Below are positions 1 through 7,821 of a stretch of 64,000 nt of DNA, piece after piece (the first letter of the stretch is position 1; every line of letters begins with the position of its first letter). This DNA comes from Clostridia bacterium (GTDB lineage Bacteria; Bacillota; Clostridia; Oscillospirales; CAG-272). The notes below the pieces were generated by a model. The model saw only the letters and a list, made by a program, of their open reading frames with translations, was not told where the DNA came from and made no database searches. The position numbers and the translations under genes are program-made. The stretch lies in the NCBI GenBank assembly GCA_017624905.1, contig JAGAMD010000025.1, positions 1 through 64,000 of the forward strand, in the 5' to 3' direction.

Positions 1-147
1 AACGCCAAATATTTATTATTGAACACGAATCTTAGTGTTACCGAAATATCATTCCGCTGTGGCTTTGTTGATTCAAATTACTTTTCAACTGTATTTAAGG
101 AAAGGTATGGTCACCCCCCTAAAGCTTATAAAAGACTTAATGCATAA
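1..147 (+). CDS. AraC-family transcriptional regulator, C-terminal fragment
   Basis: Reading frame 1 is open from the first base to a TAA at 145-147 and gives the last 48 residues of an AraC/XylS-type activator. The second helix-turn-helix is visible, with the typical run GFVDSNYFSTVFKERYG followed by HPPKAYK. The start and the ligand-sensing domain lie outside the window, so the inducer is unknown. AraC regulators in gut Clostridia commonly control nearby glycoside hydrolase or transporter genes, but nothing to the right here is an obvious target. The family call is firm; the role is not. Confidence 0.9.
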   Translation, partial: NAKYLLLNTNLSVTEISFRCGFVDSNYFSTVFKERYGHPPKAYKRLNA

Positions 148-282
148 TAAGTTCCATAATTTGACCTTTTTCGCCCACTCCCCAAGGCTCGTGTCCTCGC
201 CTTACGGGGACCTCGAGGGGCATTGACACACCCAAAATTCCATAAAAATTCCATGTTTTTATGGAAAAAGTGCAACAAAAAA

Positions 283-306
283 GGGAACAAGTCTAGGCTT
301 GTTCCC
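283..306 (-). terminator. Intrinsic terminator of the SMI1/KNR4 gene
   Basis: GGGAACAAG (283-291) pairs with CTTGTTCCC (298-306) around a 6-base loop. On the minus strand the hairpin is followed by a run of six T. Bases 148-282 hold no gene; a second 9-bp stem (CCATAAAAA 240-248 with TTTTTATGG 256-264) lies there and may end the AraC transcript, although it has no T-run on the plus strand. Confidence 0.8.
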
Positions 307-315
307 TAAAATATA

Positions 316-888
316 TCACCCTACAATATACGACCAAATGCCAGTTTCTTCAATTTTAGCAGAAACTTCCTCTATTATAAAATCGTTTGGCTTCAAAAAC
401 TCGTTTTCAAGATAGTTTTCAAAATCCGAACCATAAAAAATTATATCATTTGCTTGCCAAAACGAAACAATAGGTGCGTTATCTATGCCGTCAAAAAAGC
501 ACCTGTGTGCATAAAACGGAATTAATTTTGGACTATTATCAAGCCAGTTCATAACCTCATTTGTGAAGCTTTCTTTGTCTAAATCTTCGTCTATAATGTC
601 ACCAAGCATCGCTTTCATAGAACTGATGTTGTGTTCAATATCAAACAAAAATCCCTCTTTAACATCTTGCTGGAATTTGTTAAAATGCTCAATGTTTTCT
701 TTTGACATATTTCTGTAGTTAAAGAAAAAGTCTCCTCTTGGATATGCAAATGACAAAAACTCGGCTATCTCCTTTGGAAATTTAAAGCCAAAGGTACTCT
801 CAATTTTGGATATTTCTTCATTTTTAAGCCCTTCTTCAAAATAAACGCCTATTTTCTTTAGCTTTTCTACCATAAGTTCGTTATTCAT
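316..888 (-). CDS. SMI1/KNR4 (SUKH) family protein
   Basis: This is a 190-residue soluble protein. It has the SUKH pattern of a helix with conserved Glu and Leu (GLKNEEISKIESTFGFKFP), an EFLSFAYPRGDFFFN segment and a late W/F-rich beta core. Families of this fold act as immunity proteins against polymorphic toxins or as general scaffolds in bacteria; no toxin gene is visible beside it. The frame extends to 954, but the ATG at 888 is preceded by AAAGGCGGCGAT and matches the family start, so I use that. It is a single gene with its own terminator and lies back to back with the glycosyltransferase gene. The family call is moderately sure; the partner is unknown. Confidence 0.65.
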   Translation of the reverse strand: MNNELMVEKLKKIGVYFEEGLKNEEISKIESTFGFKFPKEIAEFLSFAYPRGDFFFNYRNMSKENIEHFNKFQQDVKEGFLFDIEHNISSMKAMLGDIIDEDLDKESFTNEVMNWLDNSPKLIPFYAHRCFFDGIDNAPIVSFWQANDIIFYGSDFENYLENEFLKPNDFIIEEVSAKIEETGIWSYIVG

Positions 889-1092
889 ATAATCGCCGCC
901 TTTGTTTAATTGTACCACAATTGAAGACTTTTTACAACTTTTAGCAACAATCATGCAAGCGGTGCATGATTGTTAAATATTTGTAAATTTAATGAATATT
1001 TTGTTTTATTTTTAGAATTTTATGTTACAATGTCTATAATTTGTTAATATTTTCCACATTTATTTAACGATTTGTTCATATTGGGAGGTTTT

Positions 1093-2412
1093 ATGAATTA
1101 TTTAGACATTGTCAATCTGGTTTTTGCAATTTTATATGGAATAACTGGTGCCATAGCGTTACACTATATAGTTTTTGCAATCGTTGGTATTTTCAAAAGA
1201 AAAACATACCCCTCAACCGACGAGAGGCTAAAATATGGCCTTATCATTCCCGCGAGAAACGAGGAGGCGGTTGTGGGCAATTTAATAAAGAGCATACAAA
1301 AAAACAACTATCCACAAGAGAAGCTACACATTTTCGTTATCGCACATAACTGCACAGACAAAACCGCTGAAATAGCGAGATCCCTTGGTGCAACAGTGTA
1401 TGAATACAACAACCCAAGTGAGTGCACAATGGGATACGCCTTCAGATATTTATTCAAGCAGATAGAGAAGGACTATGGTACGCAAAGCTATGACGGTTTT
1501 TTTCTGTTTAACGCAGATAACATTCTTGATGAAAACTACTTCATCAAAATGAATGATGCGTTTGTAGCACACGGAAGAAAGGACATTATTACCTCATATA
1601 GAAACTCCAAAAACTTCGGAGAAAACACCCTTTCTGCCTGCTATGGCATTTATTTCCTATATGGTTGCCTTCTCGAGAGCAAGGGCAGAAGTGTATTAAA
1701 CTGTTCTACAAGAGTACAGGGCACCGGATATGTTATAAATAGCGAGCTTGTCAAAAACGGTTGGAACTACGTTACCTTAACCGAGGACTGGGAGTTCACT
1801 GCAGACCAAATCATTGGCCAAAACAAGATATATTACTGTGACGAAGCGGTGTTCTATGACGAGCAGCCAACAACTCTAAGGGTTATGTGGCGTCAAAGAG
1901 TGCGTTGGTGTCGTGGCAGATGGCTTGTTTGCTTGGCACGTTTAAAGGATTTATTGAAAAGCCTGTTCACTCCAAAAAGAAGGAATGGCAACAAAAACAA
2001 GTTTTCTGTTTACGATATGACAGTAAAGGTTTTACCTGTCTTTATTATCACCACCTTGTTATTTTTTGCAAGAATTGTCGCTGTTTTTCTCGCACCCGCA
2101 TTATTTCCAAATGAGTTCACATTTAATGGTGTGCTTTTAGAATGGTTAGCAACCTCGGGCATAACGCTTGGCGTTGGGTATATTGGGCTTATGCTATCAG
2201 CAGTGCTTGTGTATTTTGTTGAAAGAAAAAGAATTAAAAATGTAAGCTTTATGACCAAGGCTCTTTCTTGCCTTGCATGGCCGATTTTTTTAGCAATAGC
2301 AACCCCTGCGGAGTTTGTCGCTATCTTTTCTAAAAACCTCGGTTGGAAGGAGATTCCTCACAAGAACACAACGTCCTTTGAGGACTTGAACGAAAAAAGC
2401 AAAACTAATTGA
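1093..2412 (+). CDS. Membrane glycosyltransferase, family 2
   Basis: This 439-residue protein has one N-terminal membrane helix, a cytoplasmic GT-A domain and two to three C-terminal membrane helices. It is the layout of processive family 2 enzymes related to cellulose and poly-N-acetylglucosamine synthases. Catalytic signatures are present: PARNEEAVVGNLI near the N-terminus, NADN as the DxD-like metal site, EDWEF for the base, and RQRVRW as the Q/RxxRW motif. The start at 1093 follows GGGAGG at 1083-1088; a frame start at 1072 has no binding site. A TATAAT at 1034-1039 is a likely -10 box. The product is probably an extracellular or envelope polysaccharide. Donor and product cannot be read from sequence. 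Confidence 0.8.
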   Translation: MNYLDIVNLVFAILYGITGAIALHYIVFAIVGIFKRKTYPSTDERLKYGLIIPARNEEAVVGNLIKSIQKNNYPQEKLHIFVIAHNCTDKTAEIARSLGATVYEYNNPSECTMGYAFRYLFKQIEKDYGTQSYDGFFLFNADNILDENYFIKMNDAFVAHGRKDIITSYRNSKNFGENTLSACYGIYFLYGCLLESKGRSVLNCSTRVQGTGYVINSELVKNGWNYVTLTEDWEFTADQIIGQNKIYYCDEAVFYDEQPTTLRVMWRQRVRWCRGRWLVCLARLKDLLKSLFTPKRRNGNKNKFSVYDMTVKVLPVFIITTLLFFARIVAVFLAPALFPNEFTFNGVLLEWLATSGITLGVGYIGLMLSAVLVYFVERKRIKNVSFMTKALSCLAWPIFLAIATPAEFVAIFSKNLGWKEIPHKNTTSFEDLNEKSKTN

Positions 2413-2416
2413 ATCA

Positions 2417-2440
2417 AAAGGGCAGATTTCTCTGCCCTTT
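2417..2440 (+). terminator. Terminator after the glycosyltransferase
   Basis: AAAGGGCAGA (2417-2426) pairs with TCTGCCCTTT (2431-2440). It lies directly after the stop codon. A near copy with the same stem and the same trailing ATGT sits at 2680-2703, so this hairpin is part of the duplication described for the rubrerythrin region. Confidence 0.75.
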
Positions 2441-2445
2441 ATGTA

Positions 2446-2506
2446 TTACTTAAAATATCTATTAAGAAGTCCCGGGGATGCCTTTCCGTGTCTTGCCTCG
2501 TCGCGG
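2446..2506 (-). pseudogene. Duplicated, decayed 3' end of the rubrerythrin gene
   Basis: Read on the minus strand, these bases encode a run matching the last 20 codons of the intact rubrerythrin gene ([19 protein letters not shown] then stop). There are only a few substitutions, and the FE pair is changed to SP. It has no start or upstream sequence. It keeps the same distance to a GGGCAGA hairpin terminator as expected of an original gene end. It therefore looks like the old 3' end left behind when foreign DNA joined the gene at 2507-2962. Confidence 0.75.
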
Positions 2507-2510
2507 GCAT

Positions 2511-2590
2511 TAAAAAAATCCATAGCTTGTTAGGCTATGGCATTGTAGGCTACCATTATTCCTACACACCGCTGAAGGAAGCGGTGGGGC
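2511..2590 (-). other. Three-hairpin cassette ending in a minus-strand terminator
   Basis: On the minus strand three stems follow each other: ACCGCT/AGCGGT (2568-2585), TGTAGG/CCTACA (2544-2566) and CCATAGC/GCTATGG (2520-2540). The last is followed directly by ATTTTTTTA. This is the form of a small structured RNA with an intrinsic terminator. The order of compact hairpins reminds me of the right end and guide-RNA scaffold of IS200/IS605-type elements, but there is no transposase or TnpB reading frame here. I treat that only as a possibility. Bases 2591-2679 show nothing further. Confidence 0.4.
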
Positions 2591-2679
2591 TATCTGATTA
2601 TCCTGACCAGCTAAACTGTACGGTATCAATCATTGGCTATATTATAAACCACAAAATGTAATTTGTCAACTCCAAAATA

Positions 2680-2703
2680 AAAGGGCAGAGAAGTCTGCCC
2701 TTT
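2680..2703 (-). terminator. Second copy of the GGGCAGA terminator
   Basis: AAAGGGCAGA (2680-2689) pairs with TCTGCCCTTT (2694-2703). It is placed to end the minus-strand frame 2710-2961 and the rubrerythrin transcript. It shares stem and flanking ATGT with the hairpin at 2417-2440. Confidence 0.7.
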
Positions 2704-2709
2704 ATGTTT

Positions 2710-2961
2710 TTACATTTTTCCATTAACGACTAACTTGTAGATTGTACGGCTTTGATTTGATGCATTAGATAAACCACACCCTGTATGTAAATAAGCATAG
2801 TTTTGAACACGCATTATAACAGCGCTTTTATCCCTTGATCCAAACCCAGCTTTTATTAATTCAACCATCAATGTATCAATGCGACTTTTCCAAGTGTTAG
2901 TATTAGATAGGTAGAATTTACAAACAACAAGATCTTCTTTTAACGACCAGCTATTTACCAT
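2710..2961 (-). CDS. Small protein fragment inserted after rubrerythrin
   Basis: The frame starts with ATG at 2961, just after the rubrerythrin stop, and gives 83 residues. The pattern W-S-x-x-E-D-L...KFYL, then RDKSAVIMRVQNYAYLHTG, is a plausible globular sequence. It recalls the small helical domain found at the front of some HNH or modification-dependent endonucleases, but I cannot assign it firmly. No ribosome binding site precedes it, so it may be a truncated piece of a longer gene carried in by the event that duplicated the rubrerythrin 3' end. It may be translated by coupling, or not at all. Confidence 0.35.
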   Translation of the reverse strand: MVNSWSLKEDLVVCKFYLSNTNTWKSRIDTLMVELIKAGFGSRDKSAVIMRVQNYAYLHTGCGLSNASNQSRTIYKLVVNGKM

Positions 2962-2962
2962 C

Positions 2963-3511
2963 TTATTTCTTGAAATATCTGTTAAGAAGTCCCTCAAATG
3001 CCTTGCCGTGTCTTGCCTCGTCGCGAGCCATTTCGTGAACGGTGTCGTGGATGGCGTCGTGGTTTTGTTGCTTTGCAAGTGTTGCTAGGTGAACCTTGCC
3101 GGCTGTTGCGCCGTTTTCTGCCTCGACACGGAGCTCTAGGTTTTTCTTTGTGCTATCCGTTACAACCTCGCCGAGAAGCTCTGCAAACTTAGCTGCGTGT
3201 TCAGCCTCCTCCCAAGCTGCCTTTTCATAGTACATACCTACCTCAGGGTAGCCCTCACGGTGTGCAACTCTTGCCATTGCAAGATACATACCAACCTCTG
3301 TGCATTCGCCCATAAAGTTAGCACGAAGTCCCTCTATAATTTCCTCGCTTGCGCCCTTAGCTACGCCGATAACGTGCTCAGCAGCCCATGTGTAATTGTT
3401 TTCAACAACCTCGTTGAACTTTGCACCCGGCACTCCACATTGTGGGCACTTTTCCGGTGCATTTTCTCCCTCGTGAACATATCCGCAAACAGGACAAACA
3501 AATTTTTTCAT
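2963..3511 (-). CDS. Reverse rubrerythrin
   Basis: This 182-residue non-haem diiron peroxidase detoxifies hydrogen peroxide and oxygen in anaerobes. The rubredoxin-like Fe(Cys)4 domain is at the N-terminus ([20 protein letters not shown], residues 5-24). It is followed by a ferritin-like four-helix domain with the ligand helices [34 protein letters not shown] and [11 protein letters not shown]. This order marks the 'reverse' type common in Clostridia. GAGGAG precedes the ATG. The divergent-in-function neighbour on the same strand is a PerR-like regulator, the usual control of such genes. The last codons exist twice in the region (see 2446-2506), so this 3' end may have been supplied by inserted DNA. 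Confidence 0.93.
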   Translation of the reverse strand: MKKFVCPVCGYVHEGENAPEKCPQCGVPGAKFNEVVENNYTWAAEHVIGVAKGASEEIIEGLRANFMGECTEVGMYLAMARVAHREGYPEVGMYYEKAAWEEAEHAAKFAELLGEVVTDSTKKNLELRVEAENGATAGKVHLATLAKQQNHDAIHDTVHEMARDEARHGKAFEGLLNRYFKK

Positions 3512-3530
3512 AATAAATCTCCTCTATATC

Positions 3531-3902
3531 TTAATTTTTTAATAAGCAATTTTTACAGGTGCCATAGCAAACAAGTCTTTCATAGCTGACGTCAAAGCCG
3601 TCGCTCAAAAGATGCTCCTTTGCTGAGGTTGGCATCTCAAAGTCAAAAATATTCTTGCATTTTTGACACACAAAGTGCGCGTGATCCTTTATTAATCCAT
3701 CGTAAAACACGCATTTATCACTTGTTTCTACTGAAATTATCTCACCACTTTCAAGTAGAGTAGATAAGTTCCTATATACTGTGCCTAAGCTAATGTTTGG
3801 AATTTTCTCTCGCACAGCATCATAAATTTGTATCGCACTGTAATGCTGTCTTTTAGATCGCAAGAATTCCAAAATCGCTGTCTTTTGCTTTGTTTCCCTC
3901 AT
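3531..3902 (-). CDS. Fur-family peroxide or iron regulator, PerR-like
   Basis: A 123-residue winged-helix repressor. The DNA-recognition region is SLGTVYRNLSTLLESGEI. The metal-site run is DHAHFVCQKCKNIFDF, and the second CxxC of the structural zinc site is in CYGTCKNC. PerR and Fur differ by a few ligands, and the genetic link to rubrerythrin favours PerR. The frame extends to 3965, but the ATG at 3902 follows AAGGAGGAGCGG and gives the family length. It lies upstream of rubrerythrin on the same strand, 19 bp away, so the two are probably co-transcribed from a promoter overlapping the Fur/PerR box at 3920-3940. Confidence 0.85.
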   Translation of the reverse strand: MRETKQKTAILEFLRSKRQHYSAIQIYDAVREKIPNISLGTVYRNLSTLLESGEIISVETSDKCVFYDGLIKDHAHFVCQKCKNIFDFEMPTSAKEHLLSDGFDVSYERLVCYGTCKNCLLKN

Positions 3903-3919
3903 CCGCTCCTCCTTATCAG

Positions 3920-3940
3920 TAATGATTACTATTATCATTA
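3920..3940 (-). promoter_or_regulatory. Fur/PerR box upstream of the PerR-like gene
   Basis: TAATGAT (3920-3926) and ATCATTA (3934-3940) form a perfect 7-bp inverted repeat with a 7-base spacer. It lies about 18 bp upstream of the regulator's start codon. Spacing and composition fit the A/T-rich Fur-family operator, which suggests autoregulation. Confidence 0.65.
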
Positions 3941-4035
3941 TACGCAGAGAAGAGCAGTTTGTCAATAGGTTTTATGAAATTTTTTTAAATTTTTTTAAAA
4001 TAGTCCACACTGTGTGAGTTTTTTTACATTTTTTA

Positions 4036-4065
4036 TTGAAAAATTAATTATATATATGTTATAAT
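4036..4065 (+). promoter_or_regulatory. Promoter of the YccF gene
   Basis: TTGAAA (4036-4041) and TATAAT (4060-4065) are separated by 18 bp. Transcription would start near 4072, which rules out the frame start at 4067 and supports translation from 4106. Confidence 0.65.
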
Positions 4066-4105
4066 TATGTTGTTAAAAGATATCTATTTTGTTATGGAGA
4101 AAATA

Positions 4106-4990
4106 ATGACTAACAATAATATTAGTACAACATATAAGGTTGTATGGGTGATTTTTGTTGGCTTGTGGGGGAGCATATTCAGTGCTTTGGTTGGTGCTGT
4201 TTGTTGCTTGACAATTGTTGGTATTCCTTTTGGCATTAAGCACTTTAAGTTTATCAAGCTATTGTTTTTCCCATCTAACGTAGCCGTTGCTACAAGGATA
4301 AGGCACAAGCACCTTGCACTCAATCTCGGTTGGGCTGTTTTTGGTGGACTTTTAGTTAGATACCTTTCTGCATTTTGGGAAAGCATTTTTGCTTTGCTTG
4401 GCATAAAATCATTTGCTAACAATCTTCACAACGTGCGTGACTACTTAGTTTCACCTTATGATTCTGAGCTTGTTGAAATCGGCAAATACTCAAGCACCGG
4501 TGATACAAGATACGACTACAACCTCTTACAAAGAAAAATTATTAAAAATCCAAATCAGTTAATTATGGATGAAAAGAAGGGCAGAGTAATTACAATCAAA
4601 AAGCATCTAAAGCAATACGACAACGAGGTTGCAAGTGTTACTCGTACCTCCAGTATTACTATTTTCCTTGCTTTAGCTGTTATGGCATTTGGAATTGCAA
4701 GTCTGTTCACCTCACCGTTTATCGGTGTTCCTATTGTGCTTGTTACCTTTGTTATATGCGTAGTGATGAATGATTTTCAAAGCAATCATCTTTTGTCCTT
4801 CTACGATAAAAACATAAAAAGGCTAATGACTCTTTACAATGAGGATGCACCATTTGACCTTGATAGGCCACGACTAAGTCTTAGCTATATGTTCAAATAT
4901 TTAGCCGAGGAAAGAGCAAAGCACAAAAAGACAATTATTAAAAACTCAGCAACAAGGTCTACAACAAGTGCAAAGCCCAAGCATAAATAA
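4106..4990 (+). CDS. YccF-domain membrane protein
   Basis: This is a 294-residue protein whose first 100 residues match the inner-membrane YccF module: VVWVIFVGLWGSIFSAL, then the hallmark CLTIVGIPFGIKHFKFIKL with the conserved GIPFG turn, then a further hydrophobic segment with GWAVFGG. A hydrophobic pair around residues 190-230 adds two more membrane spans. The C-terminus is basic and disordered (KHKKTIIK, SATRSTTSAKPKHK). The function of the family is unknown. GGAG at 4097-4100 sets the start at 4106; an ATG at 4094 is also possible. It is a single gene with its own promoter and terminator. Confidence 0.65.
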   Translation: MTNNNISTTYKVVWVIFVGLWGSIFSALVGAVCCLTIVGIPFGIKHFKFIKLLFFPSNVAVATRIRHKHLALNLGWAVFGGLLVRYLSAFWESIFALLGIKSFANNLHNVRDYLVSPYDSELVEIGKYSSTGDTRYDYNLLQRKIIKNPNQLIMDEKKGRVITIKKHLKQYDNEVASVTRTSSITIFLALAVMAFGIASLFTSPFIGVPIVLVTFVICVVMNDFQSNHLLSFYDKNIKRLMTLYNEDAPFDLDRPRLSLSYMFKYLAEERAKHKKTIIKNSATRSTTSAKPKHK

Positions 4991-4993
4991 TTT

Positions 4994-5020
4994 AAGGAGC
5001 GATTTTTTCGCTCCTTTTTT
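4994..5020 (+). terminator. Terminator of the YccF gene
   Basis: AAGGAGCG (4994-5001) pairs with CGCTCCTT (5009-5016) and is followed by a run of T. Confidence 0.85.
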
Positions 5021-5083
5021 TGTGTCATAGCATACCTTACCCGAATAAAATAATAAAAGCAAATTGTTCTTTTAGGAGAAGCT

Positions 5084-6424
5084 ATGGGAAAATATTTTGG
5101 TACAGACGGCTTTAGAGGTAAGGCGGGCGAGGAGCTACTTGCCACTCACGCATTTAAAATAGGCAGATTTTTGGGTAAATATTTAAAGAGCGAGGGCAAG
5201 ACACGTGCAGTTATCGGCAAGGACACAAGACTTTCAAGCTATATGCTTGAATATGCTATGGCAAGTGGACTTTGTAGCGTTGGAGCAGATGCATATATGC
5301 TACACGTAACGACAACTCCGTGTGTTTCCTACACGGTGGTAAACGACCATTTTGACATTGGAGTTATGATTTCTGCAAGTCATAATCCGTATTACGATAA
5401 CGGAATAAAGCTGATAAACTCAAATGGTGAAAAAATTGACGAGGAGTTAATTTCAAAAATCGAAGCATTTCTTGATAGCGAGGAGACCCAAGAAATCAAA
5501 AGCGGTAAGGAGCTTGGCAGAATAATAGATTACAGCGAGGGGCGAAACAGATATATAGCTTATCTTATCGGCTCATCGTCATTGTCCTTTAAGGGACTTC
5601 GTATCGGACTCGACCCCGCAAACGGAGCAGGGTTTATGATAGCAAAAAGCGTTTTTGGAGCTCTTGGTGCGAAGGTTTATATGATAAACGACTCACCAAA
5701 CGGAACAAACATCAACTGTGAGTGTGGCTCGACAAACACAGGTGGACTGAGTGAGCTTGTCAAAAAAGCAGGGCTTGATATGGGATTTGCCTATGATGGC
5801 GACAGCGACAGATGTATTGCAGTCGACGAGCACGGCTGTGAGGTAGACGGCGACAAAATTATGTACATTCTTGCACGTAATTTAAAAAACAAGGGAGAGC
5901 TACTTGGCAACACTATTGTTACAACAGTTATGTCAAATATGGGACTATACGATGCGCTTGGGGAAATGGGAATTAGCCACAAGGAAACAAGAGTAGGGGA
6001 TTTTTATGTTTATGAGGAAATTAAAAAAGGTGGCTACTCACTCGGTGGTGAGCAGTCAGGTCATATTATTTTATCAAAGTATGCAACCACAGGCGACGGA
6101 ATCCTTACCTCAATCAAATTAACCGAGGCTATTTTGGAGTCAAAGTCGACCTTGTCAGTTGAGGCTAAAGACGTTGTGCCATACGCACAGGAAACTAAAA
6201 ATGTAAATGTTAAAAACAAGGAAGAGCTTTTGTCCTTGCCAAAAGTAAAGGACGCAATAAAGGAAGCGGGCGAGGAGTTTTGCCGTGGAGATGGTCGCAT
6301 TTTGGTACGCCCAAGCGGTACAGAGCCATTAATTAGAATAATGGTAGAATCAAAAAGCGAGGAAAAGCTGAAAAGAGTTTTAAATAAGCTTTTTGATATT
6401 ATTTCAAGTGAGGCAAAAAAATGA
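5084..6424 (+). CDS. glmM: Phosphoglucosamine mutase
   Basis: GlmM interconverts glucosamine-6-phosphate and glucosamine-1-phosphate on the route to UDP-GlcNAc, in the cytosol. The 446 residues cover the whole alpha-phosphohexomutase family. The N-terminus is GKYFGTDGFRG. The phosphoserine loop is SASHNP with the catalytic Ser at about residue 99. The magnesium loop is DGDSDR, the sugar loop GEQSGH and the phosphate-binding loop RPSGTEP. AGGAG precedes the ATG. The stop overlaps the next start by 4 bp, and that neighbour is a GlmU-like acyltransferase, which gives a compact UDP-GlcNAc module. Confidence 0.95.
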   Translation: MGKYFGTDGFRGKAGEELLATHAFKIGRFLGKYLKSEGKTRAVIGKDTRLSSYMLEYAMASGLCSVGADAYMLHVTTTPCVSYTVVNDHFDIGVMISASHNPYYDNGIKLINSNGEKIDEELISKIEAFLDSEETQEIKSGKELGRIIDYSEGRNRYIAYLIGSSSLSFKGLRIGLDPANGAGFMIAKSVFGALGAKVYMINDSPNGTNINCECGSTNTGGLSELVKKAGLDMGFAYDGDSDRCIAVDEHGCEVDGDKIMYILARNLKNKGELLGNTIVTTVMSNMGLYDALGEMGISHKETRVGDFYVYEEIKKGGYSLGGEQSGHIILSKYATTGDGILTSIKLTEAILESKSTLSVEAKDVVPYAQETKNVNVKNKEELLSLPKVKDAIKEAGEEFCRGDGRILVRPSGTEPLIRIMVESKSEEKLKRVLNKLFDIISSEAKK

Positions 6425-7083
6425 ACGAGCTACTTTTTAAAAGCTTATATAAAACTGACTGCTCACTAGTCTACAACGAGCTTGTAAAATACACCTACGC
6501 ACATAAAATAATTGCTGATATTAGTAATATAATTAAGGAAGCAATTTTATCTCTCGACTGTGATTTTATAGAGGTAGAAAACGGGATTTTTATCCACAGG
6601 GACGCACATATTTCAAAAAATGCTACTATTTTAGCCCCTTGCATCATAGACAAAAATGCAGATATAAGACACTCGGCTTACCTAAGAGGTAATGTAATAG
6701 TTGGCAAGGATTGTGTGGTGGGCAACAGCTGTGAATTAAAGAGTGCTATTTTGTTTGACGGTGCTTGTGTTCCACACTTTAACTATGTTGGCAACTCGCT
6801 CCTCGGTTATAAATCGCATTTGGGTGCAGGTGCAATCATATCGAACCTAAAAAGCGACAAGTCAAATGTGAAAATCGATATAAACGGTCAAAAAACAGAC
6901 ACAGGTTCACGTAAATTCGGTGCTCTTGTCGGCGATTTTTGTGAAGTTGGCTGTGGCTCTGTTTTAAATCCGGGCACGGTCCTTATGCCACACTCAACCA
7001 TCTATCCGCTCTCGTGTGTGCGAGGCACAGTTCCCGAAAATTCAATATACAAGGGAAAGGGGAATATTGTAAAAAGGTGGTAG
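6421..7083 (+). CDS. Free-standing left-handed beta-helix acyltransferase, GlmU C-terminal-like
   Basis: A 220-residue protein dominated by hexapeptide repeats of the left-handed beta-helix type, preceded by about 60 helical residues. Motifs match the acetyltransferase half of GlmU and related NDP-sugar enzymes: HFNYVGNSLLGYKSHLGAGA carries the catalytic-type His and the GAG turn, and GSRKFGALVGD and GSVLNPGTV follow. It lacks any nucleotidyltransferase domain. It overlaps glmM by ATGA, so the two are translationally coupled. The likely job is acetylation of glucosamine-1-phosphate or a related amino sugar. Whether a full GlmU exists elsewhere cannot be seen. Confidence 0.75.
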   Translation: MNELLFKSLYKTDCSLVYNELVKYTYAHKIIADISNIIKEAILSLDCDFIEVENGIFIHRDAHISKNATILAPCIIDKNADIRHSAYLRGNVIVGKDCVVGNSCELKSAILFDGACVPHFNYVGNSLLGYKSHLGAGAIISNLKSDKSNVKIDINGQKTDTGSRKFGALVGDFCEVGCGSVLNPGTVLMPHSTIYPLSCVRGTVPENSIYKGKGNIVKRW

Positions 7084-7350
7084 CTATTTGCCTGTTGCAA
7101 TAATCAAAGATAATCGAAAGCCTTTAACAAACGAGGCTTTTTCACAAAGATGCTCACGATCGATTATTTTGTCCTCAAGCTCACTATATAGCTCTATTTG
7201 ACGGGGAGAAAGTGTTTCAAAAAGCTTGTCGGTTAAATCTGCTATTTCCTTTGTCAATTTTCTCTCTTCATTTAAAAAGCCCTCCGGCTCTAGCCCGTCA
7301 GCTATGCCTGTTTCAAGCATTTCTTCAACATATTCTTCATATTTTTTCAT
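7084..7350 (-). CDS. Small helical protein, DUF6809-like
   Basis: 88 residues, acidic and helical. The central EIADLTDKLFETLSPRQIEL and the C-terminal FVKGFRLSLIIATGK resemble the small proteins that sit beside phage-like regulators in Clostridia. GGAGC precedes the ATG. It is divergent from the XRE regulator at 7473, and the 122-bp gap between them holds two operator-like repeats. The two genes look like a jointly controlled pair. The biochemical function is unknown. Confidence 0.5.
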   Translation of the reverse strand: MKKYEEYVEEMLETGIADGLEPEGFLNEERKLTKEIADLTDKLFETLSPRQIELYSELEDKIIDREHLCEKASFVKGFRLSLIIATGK

Positions 7351-7386
7351 AATTTCGCTCCTTTTTGGTTAAGATACTTATATTTT

Positions 7387-7425
7387 AACATTCATTTGAA
7401 TGTTTTTCAATCATTTATTTGAATG
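7387..7425. promoter_or_regulatory. Operator-like repeats between the divergent XRE pair
   Basis: AACATTCA (7387-7394) and TGAATGTT (7397-7404) form a perfect 8-bp inverted repeat. The 14-mer CATTCATTTGAATG (7389-7402) recurs with one change as CATTTATTTGAATG at 7412-7425, 23 bp away. This is the layout expected for cooperative binding by the neighbouring XRE repressor. Confidence 0.6.
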
Positions 7426-7472
7426 AAATGCTAAAATTTATTTAAATAGCTTATTGAAAGGAGTGTGTGGTT

Positions 7473-7691
7473 ATGTATTTGTACCAACGTTTGCGTGACA
7501 TACGCGAGGACAACGACAAAACGCAGGCGGAAATTGCCAAGGTTTTGAATATCACAACTCAACAATATCAGCTATATGAAAGTGGCAAAAGAGAAATGCC
7601 TATGCACCTTTTTAAGGTGTTGGCAAATTATTATAACATCTCCCTTGACTATCTTTCCGACCTAGTTAACACACCTAAAAAATTACGATAA
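7473..7691 (+). CDS. XRE-family helix-turn-helix regulator
   Basis: 72 residues forming a single Cro/C1-type domain. The recognition region reads QAEIAKVLNITTQQYQLYES, with the following helices LFKVLANYYNISLDYL. There is no effector domain. AAAGGAG at 7457-7463 fits the ATG at 7473 best; an in-frame GTG lies at 7467. It probably represses itself and the divergent DUF6809-like gene through the repeats at 7387-7425. Confidence 0.85.
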   Translation: MYLYQRLRDIREDNDKTQAEIAKVLNITTQQYQLYESGKREMPMHLFKVLANYYNISLDYLSDLVNTPKKLR

Positions 7692-7717
7692 AAAAGCACC
7701 TAAGTGAGGTGCTTTTT
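7691..7717 (+). terminator. Terminator of the XRE gene
   Basis: AAAAGCACCT pairs with AGGTGCTTTT around a short loop and is followed by T-rich sequence. Confidence 0.8.
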
Positions 7718-7821
7718 AATTATAAAATTCATCTTGTTATAAAATATGAGTGTCCTGCACCGTAATCAAAATTTTCCAACCTATTCGGCTTTCTTTTTGG
7801 TAAATCCTTTTTGTCCATTGT

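Noticed and set aside
180..220. GC-rich block near the left edge as an eleventh copy of the element.
   Set aside because: It has CCCC/GGGG palindromes but lacks the CGTAC/GTACG cap, the AATAAGG word and the nested stems.
2998..3589. Plus-strand frames over the rubrerythrin gene.
   Set aside because: They mirror the coding gene on the other strand, have no ribosome binding sites and no domain.
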